A stretch of DNA of 64,000 nucleotides from Piper betle. Taxonomy: Eukaryota > Streptophyta > Magnoliopsida > Piperales > Piperaceae. Below the pieces are notes generated by a model that made no database searches, had not been told where the DNA came from, and saw nothing but the letters and a program-made list of their open reading frames with translations. Both the position numbers and the translations under genes were made by a program. Each line of letters starts with the position of its first letter. Position 1 is the first letter of the stretch. The stretch covers positions 271,278 through 335,277 of the forward strand of contig JAURVB010014145.1 of NCBI GenBank assembly GCA_033002965.1. Reading direction: 5' to 3'. This document shows, piece by piece, positions 35,471-47,651 of this stretch.

Positions 35471-38400
35471 TATAGCACCCCGATTTGGCCCCATAGCGAA
35501 CCGAATTAAACTGATAATCTTCAGAATATAATGCGCAAACCACCCCATTATGTATGCAAGACACTTAGGGCTTGATTCATTCATGTAAGACATCTTAGAT
35601 GAGTCAAATTTATAAAGGAGACTAAGATTCTGGAGAAAATATGGTAGAGTCTTCTCTGTAAATAAAACAATGGAAAAAATTATACAATCTGTATAATTAT
35701 CATTCTACCAAAGAACAATCTCAGATTATTTCATAATATCACTTGGCATTCACAGAAGCAGTTCCAAGGCATTACACAACATTTTTAGATCATTCACTTT
35801 ATATTTAACACAGACTCACATTCATGAGGCTGTGGGCTTGCCTTGCCTAGTCTTCACATCGGCCCTTGTCCTACAATCACAAATCATAGAAGCTCTTCCA
35901 CCCATGTTCTTTCTTTACTCTGTGTACATGCACAATTGCATAATTTCATATACATGAATTATTTAACCATCAAGTTTAGGACTCTGGAGGCTAGAGAAAC
36001 TTGCATAAAATAAGTTACACTTGTGTACTCTAAAGTATTTCGTCTACAAAACAGAGGAAATACAATTAAGTAAACTAAAGCTAGCAAACTATTATTGTAT
36101 CATATCACAAGGCACAAGCTGGAATGGGTCACAACACAAGTCTCAAGGTCACATGGCCACAACATCCTCACATGATCATACATATATGAAATAACAAAAG
36201 TCCACAAGGGACACAATACAGAACACCGCCAAAAGTTCACAACACCAAAAAACAAGCCTAGTTTCCACCAAAATCCTCGTGATTTGCCTAGCTACACTGG
36301 CAAATGTCAAGCTTGCTTACTTACATAATATAAGAAAATGCGTAAGCAATGAGTGTCACTAAGTCCCAAATAGCTAATAGGGGAAAATCTCAATACTAGG
36401 AAATAGATAAAGTAGTTATCTACGAGGAACTGAAATGAAATAACTTCTTCTGCACAACATACTGATCATATGCAAGTGGCCAATAGGGCCTAATCATAAT
36501 CATAATCAATGACAACCATACACATGGACACGATAATAGCTCACAATAACTTGCCGTTAATATGACCAATAAGGCGTAGCGGATAATCACTTTAGCATTG
36601 CACATTTTGGATATACTTGACGGAGACAAACATGCCAAAATATACACTGCTAGTAGGTAGTTAACTAATATTATATACATAAGACCGTCATCGAGTACCA
36701 AAGGTGGGTACCGACCAGGCCCTTCGGTGACATCACGCGTCTTATCCATCTCATATGCAAGTCAAAATCTGAAAACATAATATAAGTATAAGGTCTGGGC
36801 ATGAACATTTCAAATAACGCTAAATTGTGATTTGAATTGGAGCGTATAACTTTCAAAATCTCATCAAGGGATCTCATTAGTGAGGTTTTATTAATTAAGA
36901 AGATCGATTAAATGATCCATAGATAGTAGGATCAAATAAAAAGTCACTAGTTACGTTCTACGATGTAAATCAAACCACGTGAGCCAAGCAGAAGAGAGTC
37001 CTATTGGACTTGAGAAGAGCTTCTCGTCTGACCGGGACAAGCCCAACTCCGAGCGACCTAGTGAAGCAATAGCTACATGATCCTGTGTAATGAGTACGTG
37101 CAATGCATGAATAGCTCTAGATGCAACAAAGATGCATAACATCCAATAGAAATTTAAATAAACACACAACTCATCTGATCTAATAACTGTGCTCATATGT
37201 GAATTCTGATATTGTGAAATAAGCTGAACAAGTTAATAAACTATGTGTTGAAATCATAAGTGTGATGTCGATATATTCAAAATATCAACTGAGCTTAAAC
37301 CCATGCAATTGAGATATCAGGAGATGTCGGTGTGTTCGGGATTTGAACACTTAAGCTTGAGATATTTTAACACACTACACAGTAGTGCAATACCTAAATT
37401 ATTATTGAAATAATCTAATCTGATTGGTAAATTTGTTGGTAACCCAATGGTTAAATTGCTGAGGCGAATTGAGATCTGAAACTTAAAAGATGTCGAATCA
37501 GAGGGATTTGGTTGGCTCTGACGGAGCAAATTGAAATGTCGTAATCGCCCAACCCAATGGTGTAAATAATGATTTTTATTAATTTTTTTTGTTATTTTAA
37601 TAATTAAATTAATTAATTTCATTTTCAAATTAATTGAGATAACATGGTGGGTTCATTTTAAAATTAAGTGTGCACAAAAATCATTATTACATTGTTTATT
37701 TAAGTAATTAATATTTGGTGTGCGATTTAAGGCAACTCAAACACAACCCAAATTGATAAAGTTCAAACTATTTATTATTACGACTTTGATTAGATGATTT
37801 AGGTGGTGTTTTATTGCTCACAATTAACAAATGCACAAAATACAACCTATGTATAAACTTCATGTAAAAATCAAATTTTTATAATGATTTAACATGCAAA
37901 ACATAATGAATAATATACCAAAATGAAATGATCTACATGATCTTAACAAGATGTACATGAAACAAATACCAAATATGCAAAACAATAAATAAAAAGGGAC
38001 GAAAAAGCATAACTAGAAAAAAAGGGGAGGAAAAGAGGGAGGAAAAGGAGAAGGGAGAGGGAAAACAAGGGGAAAAGAGGGGAAGAAGGGGAAGGAAAGG
38101 ATCTGGGAGGCAGCCAAGGGAAAGAGGAGGAGAAGAGAGGGAGAGTAAAGATGGGCGGCTAGGGTTTACATAAAAACCCCAAAACAGATCCTGCAAAATA
38201 TATTCCCACACGCACACATCGTGCATGGCCACAAAGGCGTTAGGAGGGCACCCTTGCACCCGACACTTATCCACGACAAGGAAAAGGGGGGGAAAGAAGA
38301 AGAAAGGGAGGAAAGTGAAGGAAGGAAAGGAAGGGAAAAAGGGAAAAGAGGGGCGGGATGGCTTTTAACACACGACTAGGGCTCAGTGGTATGCCGAGGA

Positions 38401-41324
38401 TGCATGCAACATGACTGTAAACCGACACACACACATAGGTTAACTAAACACCTGGGACAACAAAAAGGTCGTGACTTAGCAATTAGGGCCGACTGGATAA
38501 AACTCGACAGTGGACATGCCCAATTCCCAAGTCCACAACAATACACAAAAACCCACTTAGCACCAACCTGATCAAACCGGATTGAATGCACATTAACCGA
38601 GTCGAACTAAGAGGCAAAACAATCATAAAAACATCGGACCGACAGGCTGGGTTTTACGTCTCCTCCCCTTTGCCCTTGTCTGCCACTCTCCTCCACCAGC
38701 TGCAGTCCAGCCTTCCTCTTCCCCCTTTTCTCCTCCCTTTCCCCATTCTTATTCCTCTTCCTCTTCTCTTGTTGAGGTATACACCATCTCCCTCTTTTCA
38801 TTTTTCATGCACAATCGTCATGTTTGTATGTAGATCTTCCTTATCATGCATGTAAAAAGTTAGATCATCATCTCCTCGTTAGATCTAGTAATTTTCTTGT
38901 TGATTTTGTGATAAAAATGTGATTTTTATTATTTGTTGTATTTTGGCTAATAAGATGTAATAAGATATTCATGTCAGTTTGAAATTGTAAAATCCACCAA
39001 CTAAACTACGTCATAACGGTCGAAACACGTAAAAGATTAAAACTTTATACTTTTTGGCCACATCCAGGTGATCTCGTTTTGCGTGCCAAGTTGATTAATT
39101 AATTAAATAGCTAAATAATAATATTTTAACCCGTGTTGGTTGTGAAATGATCGCAGTATGAAAATCTTAAGTTGATTGATAATTAACCTAATCTTAATTA
39201 ACTAAAAGGTATAATATTATTTTAATAATGATAATCTTTGATTCATGAACACGGGTATAGGTTTGACTCGAGATCTTTCAAGTTCTCCAACTATAGTCAG
39301 TACTACAAAATTACCTTAGGGTTAAGTTTAAATAATTTACCCGAAACCTTAAGTTATTTTTCATAATTTTACCGAGATCTTATTCTTGATTAGCTTGTGA
39401 GGTAACTTAGCTAAATTGCCCTGAATCTTCTGGACATTTTGACATCTCTGACTAGATTTAAGTATGCAGGTTGAATCTTGAAAATGATTTCATAATGCAC
39501 TGAAATCTCTATTTTGATGTATGTATTTGTTTTTATAGAATCTTATTCAATGATGAGGATACACTCAACATGTGAATGATGTGTGATGTGATGCGTGTGT
39601 TTATTTTTTGCTCCCCTTCATGCCATGTCTTTTATTCCATCTTGGATTATCTACGTCATTGTACACACGCATCTTGTGAAGTGTTGAGCTCGCCGAGGTA
39701 GGACGTGAAGCTTGCCTCATAGGTTTGTTAGGACTCCTCTCTATTTGATCTATTGTTTGGCTTTTATCACAATTTACTTTACATTGTAGGACTTAGTTAG
39801 TGACATTTTATTAGGTCATACTACCTACGGATTATCTTATCGATTTCCAGGCTAATCAAACTTGAAGGTTGAGATCCCTTGATGAGTTTTCAAAAGCTGA
39901 GATCCAGGTCAAAAATTGCTCTAGCACTATTTATCATCCCTTCCTAGGCTTTATACCTATTGTATAAATTTTGGAATTTCTATGCATGTGTGATGGATGA
40001 GAGAGTGACGTCCAATGAGGGGCCCTCTCAATACTCACCTATGGTACTCAGTTTGGTGGTTAATATTTATTATGATTATGATTATTAGATATAGTATCTT
40101 CTACTAGTATGTATTCAGCATGAGCATGTTCTAAGTTGAGTGTATCCTAACCATGCATTATCAGTGATCAATTTAGGCCCTATTTGTCATGGCCATATTG
40201 TCGTTGACTAGATTCTGGCTCATGCATAGTACTGGTATATTACTGATGAGTAATCCAATTCACACGCATTTTGATCTTAGTGATTATGATTAGGCTCTAT
40301 TGGCCTTTCATGCACATTTTGAGTGTAGTGATTACGATTAGACCTTATTGGCCACTTTATAATATTATGATGATGTGGGTTGTAAAGTTTTCTATTTCAT
40401 GTTGAAGTTTCCTATGGATGATGGGTCATTCATTTGCCAATTTGAAAATATTTTCTGTAATTATTTTTGAACTGGTAATTTTTTATTGCTAATGTATGCT
40501 TTCTATATAATGTGGTGTTGTAGGTTTGGTTAGAGGAATGTAAGAATCAAGAAATGATTCATGAGGATATTGACGAGTTTGTTGGTGTTGTGCATGGTTG
40601 CTCATGATGTGAGGCCAGTGGGCCGCATAATAGGAATAGTATTCTAGTCTAGTGAGCCATTTTGAATTATGTATAAGAGCATGCGGGCCTTTGAATCACA
40701 AAATTACCCTGTCATAAAATGTATTAAAATTATTACTGACGTGTATTTGAACTATTTTGCAGACGATATACTTTGGGGTACACAAGTTTAACTATTTTGT
40801 GTAAGGATTTTTCAAGCCCTAGAGTCCTTGAATTGAAGGATAAAATTAACCCATGCATACTAAAACATGTTACATATGTGGGTATCATGAGCAAAAAAGA
40901 AACATAGGTTAGAGGAGTTTTTGGGCTTTATTTTGCATGTTTCAGGGCCCAAGTGTTGATCAAGCAAATCAACAGTTTGAAGAATGTAAATTGTGTTGTA
41001 ATGCACTATGAATGTGATGTGAATGAGATAGAACACCTCTGGAATGTTTGTGTCGATCTGAATTTTTGGAATGTTTTACAAGTGATATTATAAATTGTGA
41101 ATTTATACAGATTTGTAAAATTTTCCCTCATCCTAGTTATGGGGGAAGTTTTGCTGATTTTTATTTTAAGATTTGAAGTTTCCTTTATAATTTTGATTCA
41201 TTTAAGAAACCCTATTTATATGAGTCGAGCCTTAAAAGTCTCTTCTGCATGCATTTGTGTGTTCATGTGGGTCAATTTTACATTTTAAATAAGTAAGAGC
41301 ATCCAGCCGAATCGGGGTGTTATA
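35471..41324. mobile_element. Diverged giant inverted repeat of about 5.85 kb
   Basis: The outer ends are TATAGCACCCCGATTTGGCC and (reverse complement of the right end) TATAACACCCCGATTCGGCT. Matching blocks occur at mirror positions all along both arms: 36040-36070 against 40760-40790 (CACTTGTGTAC, AAAGTAT, TCGTCTAC); 36465-36500 against about 40290-40350 (GTGGCCAATAGGGCCTAATC); 36860-36950 against about 39800-39890 (CTCATCAAGGGATCTCA); 36960-37050 against about 39680-39790. Purine-rich 38000-38100 mirrors pyrimidine-rich 38660-38770. The centre is near 38400. Each 2.9-kb arm could be a long LTR, so this may be two LTRs inserted head to head. The interior has no credible protein. Confidence 0.65.
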
Positions 41325-42330
41325 AATGAACCCATATATCATGTTAGAGCCTTAACAAAATTTATTATAAAACTACATACAAGCACGTGTCCCATGTACA
41401 ATATTATAAAAATTGTGTTTTTTAATCAGGCCTAAGTAATGGCTACTTTCTAGGTCAATGCATTTAATTATCGTCAACTCATTTTCTATTAAAAATTTTT
41501 CTTTATGAATCCCTCCCCATCGTTGTCTCAATTTGGACCAGTCATATTTTAATTTTAATTCATAAACCTTTTTCAAAATATAGATTGCACCAAAATATGG
41601 TATCGATTTGTAAATCTTTTTATAATAAAATAGCAATATTTTAATTTATTAAATTAGATAATAAAAAATTTAAAATACTTAGAAATGTACAATTTCATTT
41701 ACTTTTATTAAACAGAAAAAATAAATTGCACAAACTAATTTTAAAATTATACTAAAAAGTAAATGCAAAGGTTCTTCAGTACTTATCTTATACATCTTAT
41801 ATAAGATAAAGATGTCGCGCCTTCTTAATATATAAGACTATGCTTAAAAGACTATGCTTAAAAGACTATGCTTAAAAGGAGGGGTTATGTCCATTATAAA
41901 TCTGTGAGCCATGAAACACAAGTATGGAAAACGGCAAGAACCGCTCCAAAGCCATTCAAGCTTTCCCAATTCCTGCCTCAAGTAAGCACGAATTAACACC
42001 GCTAAAGAAAAAGACTCCCTAAAAAAATACAATTTTTTTCATCCGTTTCGCTTTTTTAGCACTAAGTAGTACATCACATAAATCTTCCATTTCTTTTTCC
42101 AAAGCACATAAATCTACCACTATATATATTATTTATATACATTCGGCCACCACATCTTCAAAAGCCACCGTTGTTTTCAACTCTTTTACTTCACCTCCCA
42201 TTGTGACTCTTCGTACGGCTCTGCCATCGGTAAATGTTCACAAACCCTTCACTGCCGTCTCCCCTACGAACCCACAAACTTGAAAACAAAAACGCTGCAA
42301 CCATAGAAAGACATTTTGCACGCCATTGAT
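41325..42330. other. AT-rich intergenic DNA
   Basis: Only short frames and a small direct repeat of AGACTATGCTTAAA (about 41836-41878) are seen. No gene is supported. Confidence 0.5.
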
Positions 42331-42348
42331 TGATATATATATATACAC

Positions 42349-43077
42349 ACACAAGGGTGGGGGGCTGTACTGCAGCACAGCCAAGATGGAGTGTTTCAGC
42401 CGTTGGATTAAATCCAACGGCTGAAACAAGGCCCCCACTTCCCCCTTATCCAGCAATTAAAAAAAAAAAGTTTCTAGCGGCGCCGCCGCGTCGCTGCCAC
42501 CCTGGCCGATGCAACGCCACCCGACCGACGCAACCGCGGGCGATAGGCGGCAGATCTAGCCGCCCTGCCTCTTCCCCTGTCGGCCTGCCGCCCCGCCGTC
42601 GGGCGACACCACCGTATCCCCCGACCGCCACCCCGTCCCCTGCCCACCACCCCGCCGAGCGACGCCCCCTCGTCCCCCGCCCGCCACCCCCGCCGCGCCC
42701 CCCTCGACCCCTGCCACCACCCAACCGCGCCCCCCTCGGCCCCTGCCGCCACCCAGCCGTGCCCCCCCTCGACCCCGCCACCACCCCGCCGCGCCCCCCT
42801 CGACCCCTGTCGCCACCCCGCCGCGCCCCCTCGGCCCCTACCGCCACCCTACCGCGCCCCCCTTGGCCCTCGTCCGCCACCCAGTCGCACCCCCCTCGGC
42901 CTCTACCCGCCACCCCGCCGCGTCGCGCCCCCGTCCCTTGTCACCGCTGCCCCCGGCCGTCGCCGTAGCCAGGCATCCTTCCCGCGCCCTCCGCCATCGC
43001 TCCTGCGGCGGCGCCCGCTCCCTTTTTCTCCAGTACAACCAAGATGGCTGTGTTGGAATACAGGAACTTTTTTTCCA
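42349..43077. mobile_element. Double-hairpin TIR element with C-rich minisatellite core
   Basis: The element lies between (TA)n tracts (about 42332-42344 and 43078-43099). The left end carries CTGTACTGCAGCACAGCC (42365-42382). The reverse complement of the right end (43039-43063) reads CTGTATTCCAACACAGCC. Just inside the left end is a perfect 17-bp hairpin with a 1-base loop (42393-42427) built on GCCGTTGGATT. The core is a 32-36-bp C-rich minisatellite that reads open in several frames only because of its composition. No transposase is present. Confidence 0.6.
42694..42916 (+). repeat. C-rich minisatellite with units of 32-36 bp, about seven copies
   Basis: Repeated units share GCGCCCCCCTCGACCCC followed by TGCCGCCACCC-like sequence. 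The strand bias towards C is strong. It gives proline- or glycine-rich shadow frames on both strands that should not be annotated as proteins. Confidence 0.75.
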
Positions 43078-43239
43078 ATATATATATATATATATATATG
43101 GGCGAGGTAGCTGTGTTGCAGCACAGCCATCTTGGCTGTGCTGCAATTTTTAGCCGTTGGATAGAGAATCCAACGGCCGGAAGGACGCCCTATATCCACC
43201 TTGGCTGTGCTCGTCGTCAACCGCCTCCTCGGCCCCGAC

Positions 43240-43434
43240 CCCTCGGCGGGAAGGAATGGTGTGACGGATCGGATGACGACGCCGACGGCATCTCCGACGA
43301 TGACGATTTGCCACCTCGCATGGCGCTCGATTATTTGGAGGACGACGACGGCAGGGAGCAGCGGCTGATTCGGCACCGCCCCCTCGTCAACTCGTTCGAT
43401 GTGAAGGCACTCAGAGGCTCGACTACGAGGTATT
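43240..43434 (+). pseudogene. Captured exon-like fragment, acidic, product unknown
   Basis: The frame reads KEWCDGSDDDADGISDDDDL, then PPRMALDYLEDDDGREQ and LVNSFDVKALRG, before a donor-like ACGAG|GTATTG. The acidic run and GC-rich codons look like a genuine exon. I do not recognise the family with confidence; a nuclear protein of the G-patch or R3H kind is only a guess. It sits just inside the left end of the 43.1-47.6 kb element. Confidence 0.35.
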
Positions 43435-44336
43435 GAGGTTTTTCCACTCGCTTTGCTTTTTGCTATTTGCTTTTTCCCCCTTTCTCGGTGTGGATGAAAA
43501 TGAAAATGAAGCGTGGGATGCTTGATTTGGACGAAGGAGCTCGTGTATGTTGCGAATACATGCGAATGTGATGATGTTTTTGTGTGGGAATGGGATTGGG
43601 CTATTGGTAAGGATGTAGTGCTGTACTATGGTGGATTGGGTGGGGAAGATGATTGTTCGGTGGGTATGTTGTTTGGCTGGGGTTGGTGCTTGATTGAGTG
43701 TTGGTGGAAAAAGATTTGGGTGAAATTGATGTTTGGGATTTGTTTATTTTTGGTCTTTCCTGATCTAATCGTTAATGTTTTCAGTTAGGCTAAGATTGGG
43801 TTGTTGGATTGGGATGGAATGAGTGCTTTACTGCTCTTGATTGCAAAATATATGGGTGAAAATGATGTCTGGGATGTTCATTGGAAGGAGGAGCTTACGT
43901 ATATTGCAAATTGTTCTGTTGTAGGTTCTGATTTTTCTTTCTGACATTTTGTGTTGGTTTGATACTGGATTGTTGGCGAGGAATGAGTGTTGCATGTGGA
44001 AAAAAATTTGGGGAAAAATTGATGCGTGGGATGCTCTTTGGAATAAGGAGCTCATTATTTTGTGAGTTTTTGGTGTTATGGGTTCTTATCATTCTGATGT
44101 TTTCAATCAGGCTCAGATTTGGATTGTTGGTGAGGAGTGAATGTTGTACTGGGCTAGATTTTATTTTGGAAAAATATTTGGGAAAAAATGAAATGCCTAA
44201 TGTTCATCAAAATGAGGAGATCATGTGTGTTGCAAACGGTTGTTCAGTTGCAAACGGTTCAAAATGAGGAGATCATGCTGTACTGGGCTAGATTTTAACC
44301 TTTCTGTTGTGTTTAATTTATGATTCAAACACACAG

Positions 44337-44435
44337 GAAGATGCAATCCGGGAAGCAATTGAAGATGCTGCATTTGAAGCTGCTCTTATAAATGAACTCG
44401 CCCATCAAGGAGCCATTCTTAAATGTCGCACTTGA
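44337..44435 (+). pseudogene. Fragment of a heavy-metal-associated domain (copper ATPase RAN1/HMA5-like)
   Basis: After an acceptor-like CAAACACACAG, the frame gives EDAIREAIEDAAFEAALINE and then runs into a stop. Plant copper-transporting P1B ATPases carry the closely similar block (E)DIKEAIEDAGFEA at the end of each metal-binding domain. No other exon of the ATPase is present, so this is a stray exon inside the Pack-type element. Confidence 0.5.
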
Positions 44436-44539
44436 TTTGATGCTGGAAAATGGATTTCTACATTATAACTTCAAGTTAATAGAATTTGTTCAGTTATGAT
44501 CGGTAGTTTGGTTCTTATTTCCCTTGTACTTTTGTACAG

Positions 44540-45017
44540 CACATTCCATGGAAGAGGCAGAAGTTCTCTGCGACTGCTTGGGAATTTTTGTCGATGGCAG
44601 TCTCCAGTGCATAAGTGATCCTAAAGAGGTGATTTTTAGCTTTGCATTAAAGCCATCTTATGTCAATAGCACTTCGAACTGCGATGAAATTATAACCTAC
44701 TGCACTGTGGTACCAGTTGAAGGCTGGATATCGAGGATCCTATATCTTTACCATGACAACTGCTGCAGACAAGGAGAAAGAGGTCGAAAGCTTAGCGCGT
44801 CGATTGTCTCCGCAGGCAAACAAAGTGTACCATATCTCTGGAACTCAAAAAATTGAACTGCCGAAGCAGGATGTAAGAGTTGCAGATGTTTTCCAAGAAG
44901 TTGAGAGTGCAAAGGAAAGGTTTACAAGTTTATGCGTGGGGATTGGCCGATACAACCTTGGAAGATGTTTTCATTAAAGTTGCAAGAGATGCCCAGTCAT
45001 TCACCGATCTATCATAG
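44540..45017 (+). pseudogene. C-terminal fragment of an ABCA-family ABC transporter
   Basis: Two exons with an intact intron (donor at 44629, acceptor at 44716) encode the end of a plant ABCA-subfamily nucleotide-binding domain: HSMEEAEVLCDCLGIFVDGS, YRGSYIFTMTTAADKEKEVE, KVYHISGTQKIELPKQDVRV and, after a one-base break at about 44926, VYAWGIG-like sequence then TTLEDVFIKVARDAQSFTDL and a stop at 45015-45017. The HSMEEAEVLCDR region follows the Walker B motif in the full protein. The ATP-binding Walker A part and both membrane domains are absent, so it cannot transport. The preserved intron shows capture from genomic DNA, not a reverse transcript. Confidence 0.75.
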
Positions 45018-45473
45018 TTGAGACTACAAAAGCTCATATCTCATTCCATCTCATCTACTAATTCCTTTTCCACAACACTTTCTGTCAAATACCCTATTAT
45101 TACTTGTAATTAAGATGCTATTATGTGAACTTCAAAAAACATGCTTGTACTCGTGTTGCATTGTAGCATATTATAAATGTATTCACTTGTATACAAAGAC
45201 CATCAATAAATCGATACCAAAGCATTCTCATCTTCCACATCTTGTTCCAGTCTAAGTTGCACCAAAAGGGATTGCTAAAAAATAGGCACTTTGTTTTACT
45301 GACCAAAACAATATTCACAGATCCTGTACTAATACAGATGATGCAGGAAAACCGACCATGCTAGTACAAAAAGCTAGTAGATAACTGAAGCATCAGCAGA
45401 GGGAAAAAATGAATACACAAAAAGGATCGGTCCAATTGCCTCCATATTTTCACATTTCAATGCTAAGCAGAGT

Positions 45474-45678
45474 TCACACATTTATATCTGAACGTCTAAA
45501 TTTTGTGCTGCCATATTCCATTGAGGTGGTTGTGCTAATAAACCTTTGAAGATTCCTAGATGGCCCATCAGGCAAAGTGGAAGACATTGGCTGTTGACGA
45601 TAAAGAGTTGGTGGAGGTGTGAGGTTCCTTTGCGCTGGAAGGGGAGGCAGCGTAGCATAGTTGTGTGGATCACCGATG
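45474..45678 (-). pseudogene. Captured last exon of an unidentified gene
   Basis: On the minus strand, an acceptor-like CAACATGTGTCAG leads into an open frame: SIGDPHNYATLPPLPAQRNL, TPPPTLYRQQPMSSTLPDGP, SRNLQRFISTTTSMEYGSTK, FRRSDINV, stop. The composition is protein-like and proline/serine-rich, typical of a disordered C-terminal tail. I do not recognise the family. The upstream minus-strand sequence (45680-45930) is AT-rich and intron-like. Confidence 0.45.
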
Positions 45679-46092
45679 CTGACACATGTTGAAGAAGTTG
45701 TTAAAAATCTTTGTGGAAATAATTAGAATCATTGAAATTACGAGAAAAACAAGTAGAATTATCAAAGCAGCATTCACATGAGAAATAGGCTTCTCTCTCA
45801 AAAATTTATGATTTTGTTGCCAAAGCAAAATAGCAGAATATTTATTTTTCAGAACAAACACAGGCCAATGGGGGGACTTTGAAGTGTTAAAATACCAAAC
45901 CGCATTCTTGTTTGAACTAAGAAAATGGGAAACCAAGACCTAAACCAAGATCCCCATATATACATGTACAAGCATCTACTTTTAAGGCAAGTAAACTTGG
46001 TTTTTGCTCTAGAAGTCAAACTCCATATTTCGATCTAACATAAAAGATATGATGCAAAAAAAGAGACAAGGCATCAAAAACTAATATTGTTC

Positions 46093-47343
46093 TTACGTGT
46101 AATAATCTCTTCACCAGTTTTGCCTGCATTTTTGGAGACGAACTGTTATGTTATTATGTGATGGAAATATAAACTATCAGCAGAATAAAAAACACAATTC
46201 GATTTACCAAAGATATCAAACAAGATATGAAAAGGAAAGAACTATTCAAGCAATAAACCGTGGTAGACCTTTAGACACCGCATTAAACCAAAAATGCAAT
46301 GAAGGCCCAGACATCAACGTCCCATTAGTAGCCATCTGCAATGTTCTCACTGGATCATAAGAACTTCCAGGCTCAAGTGTAATCATCTGCTCAAAGTTCC
46401 AATTAAAAATTTGAAACAACAACAATAAATAAAATTCCAAGTCTTAATTTTGATTCTTTTGTTGTTAAACCCCCACTCATTTTAAAAAAGCTAACATTTT
46501 TGCGCAACAACTATCAAACAATTTCACGCGTACACATCTTCATATCAAAGAGCCATAGAACTCAATCATCAAATCTCAATCAACGCACCATAAGCAGCCA
46601 TTCGCAAAGTTCGTACTGGATTATAAGAACTCGCAAGCTCAAGTGTAATCATCTGCTCAGAAGTTCCAACAAAACAACATAGACACATAAAAACTGCAAC
46701 TCTTAACCGTGATTCTCTTGTCGTAGCCAAAGACTTATTCATTCCAAAAAGCTAATTTTTCTAAACAAAAGCTTCCCAATAATTGAACAAACACACGCTT
46801 TGGAATTAAATAAACATAGAACTCAATCATCTCATCTCAATCCACCATTCATTCCAAAAAGCTACCTTTTTCAGCACAAAATAATCCAACAATTGCACAA
46901 GCACACATTTTGAATCAAAGAAACTCAATCATCCCATATAAACCAAACTAACTACGATTCCCCTGTTTCCAAACCACCATTCATTCCAAAAAAGTTAACG
47001 TTTTAGCGCAAAAACTATCCAACAAATTGCAAAAGCACCCATTTTCAAATCAAATAGACATAGAATTCAACCATGCCATCTCAATCATCCTAATTCCGAA
47101 AAAAATGGACAAGTAAGAGACCTGGAAGACACATCGGCGGCGGTGAAGATGAACCCGGCGGTTGCGCCCTTGGTGAGAGCAGGCCCAGGTACCAGCTCCC
47201 CAGCCCATTCTGCTCGCCGAGCCGAAGAGTCGCCGGAGTTGAGGAGAACCTCTACAGCCCCTGCTTCAGAAATGGCAGAAGAAGCGACGGCGGGGCCGGC
47301 TCCAGCAGGCGGAGATGGCAGGGGCGGGAGGAAGGACGGCCAT
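46093..47343 (-). pseudogene. Broken Mpv17/PMP22-family gene fragment with a duplicated exon
   Basis: Mpv17/PMP22 proteins are small four-span membrane proteins of peroxisome, mitochondrion or plastid. On the minus strand the first exon (47343 to about 47123) has MAVLPPAPAIS, GSWYLGLLS and LTKGATAGFIFTAADVSS, lying in different frames, so it is broken at least twice. The next exon (46388-46269) gives YDPVRTLQMATNGTLMSGPS then LHFWFNAVSKG, a family hallmark. A second, partial copy of that exon lies at 46655-46586 (YNPVRTLRMAAYGA). A short later exon (about 46140-46093) reads NAGKTGEEIITRK. The C-terminal exons are missing. Confidence 0.65.
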
Positions 47344-47651
47344 GGAAGAGGAGCCTCGCGCCGCCGTTTCAGAGTAGGGCGCCCGCCATTGTCGCCTCCT
47401 CGCCTCCCACCTTCATCCCGCCGACGCGATTATTGTGAGACAATAAGTCGACGGTGGGCGGGAAGATTCACCGATCCATGGCGCAGCGTCGCGGGAGAAA
47501 CAAAACATCGCGTTTTGGGCATTTTGGGCGGGATGTTTTTTACAGCCGTTGGATAGAAATCCAACGGCTATAAAAAAATTAAGCACAGTTATCTTACCTG
47601 TGCTGCAGCACAAGAATATTAAACCCTATATATATATATATATATATATAT

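Larger units (their letters stand above)
43100..47626. mobile_element. Pack-type element with double-hairpin ends carrying fragments of several host genes
   Basis: The left end, next to (TA)n (43078-43099), has hairpin 1 (43116-43146; perfect 14-bp arms around a 3-base loop, core GCACAGCCA) and hairpin 2 (GCCGTTGGAT at 43153-43162, ATCCAACGGC at 43168-43177). The right end has the same two hairpins in reverse order: AGCCGTTGGAT/ATCCAACGGCT at 47544-47569, AGCACAG/CTGTGCT at 47582-47604, then (TA)n at 47627-47651. The ends are therefore inverted. Between them lie exon fragments with recognisable splice borders from at least four unrelated genes, on both strands. No transposase is visible, so it would be non-autonomous. 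The assembly as one element is inference from the ends. Confidence 0.6.

Noticed and set aside
38586..38855. Pyrimidine-rich ORF and its purine-rich minus-strand partner
   Set aside because: They belong to the mirrored polypurine/polypyrimidine block at the centre of the giant inverted repeat.
42330..42968. Long Pro-rich (+) and Gly-rich (-) frames
   Set aside because: They come from the C-rich minisatellite and element ends; several frames are open at once, as expected from composition.
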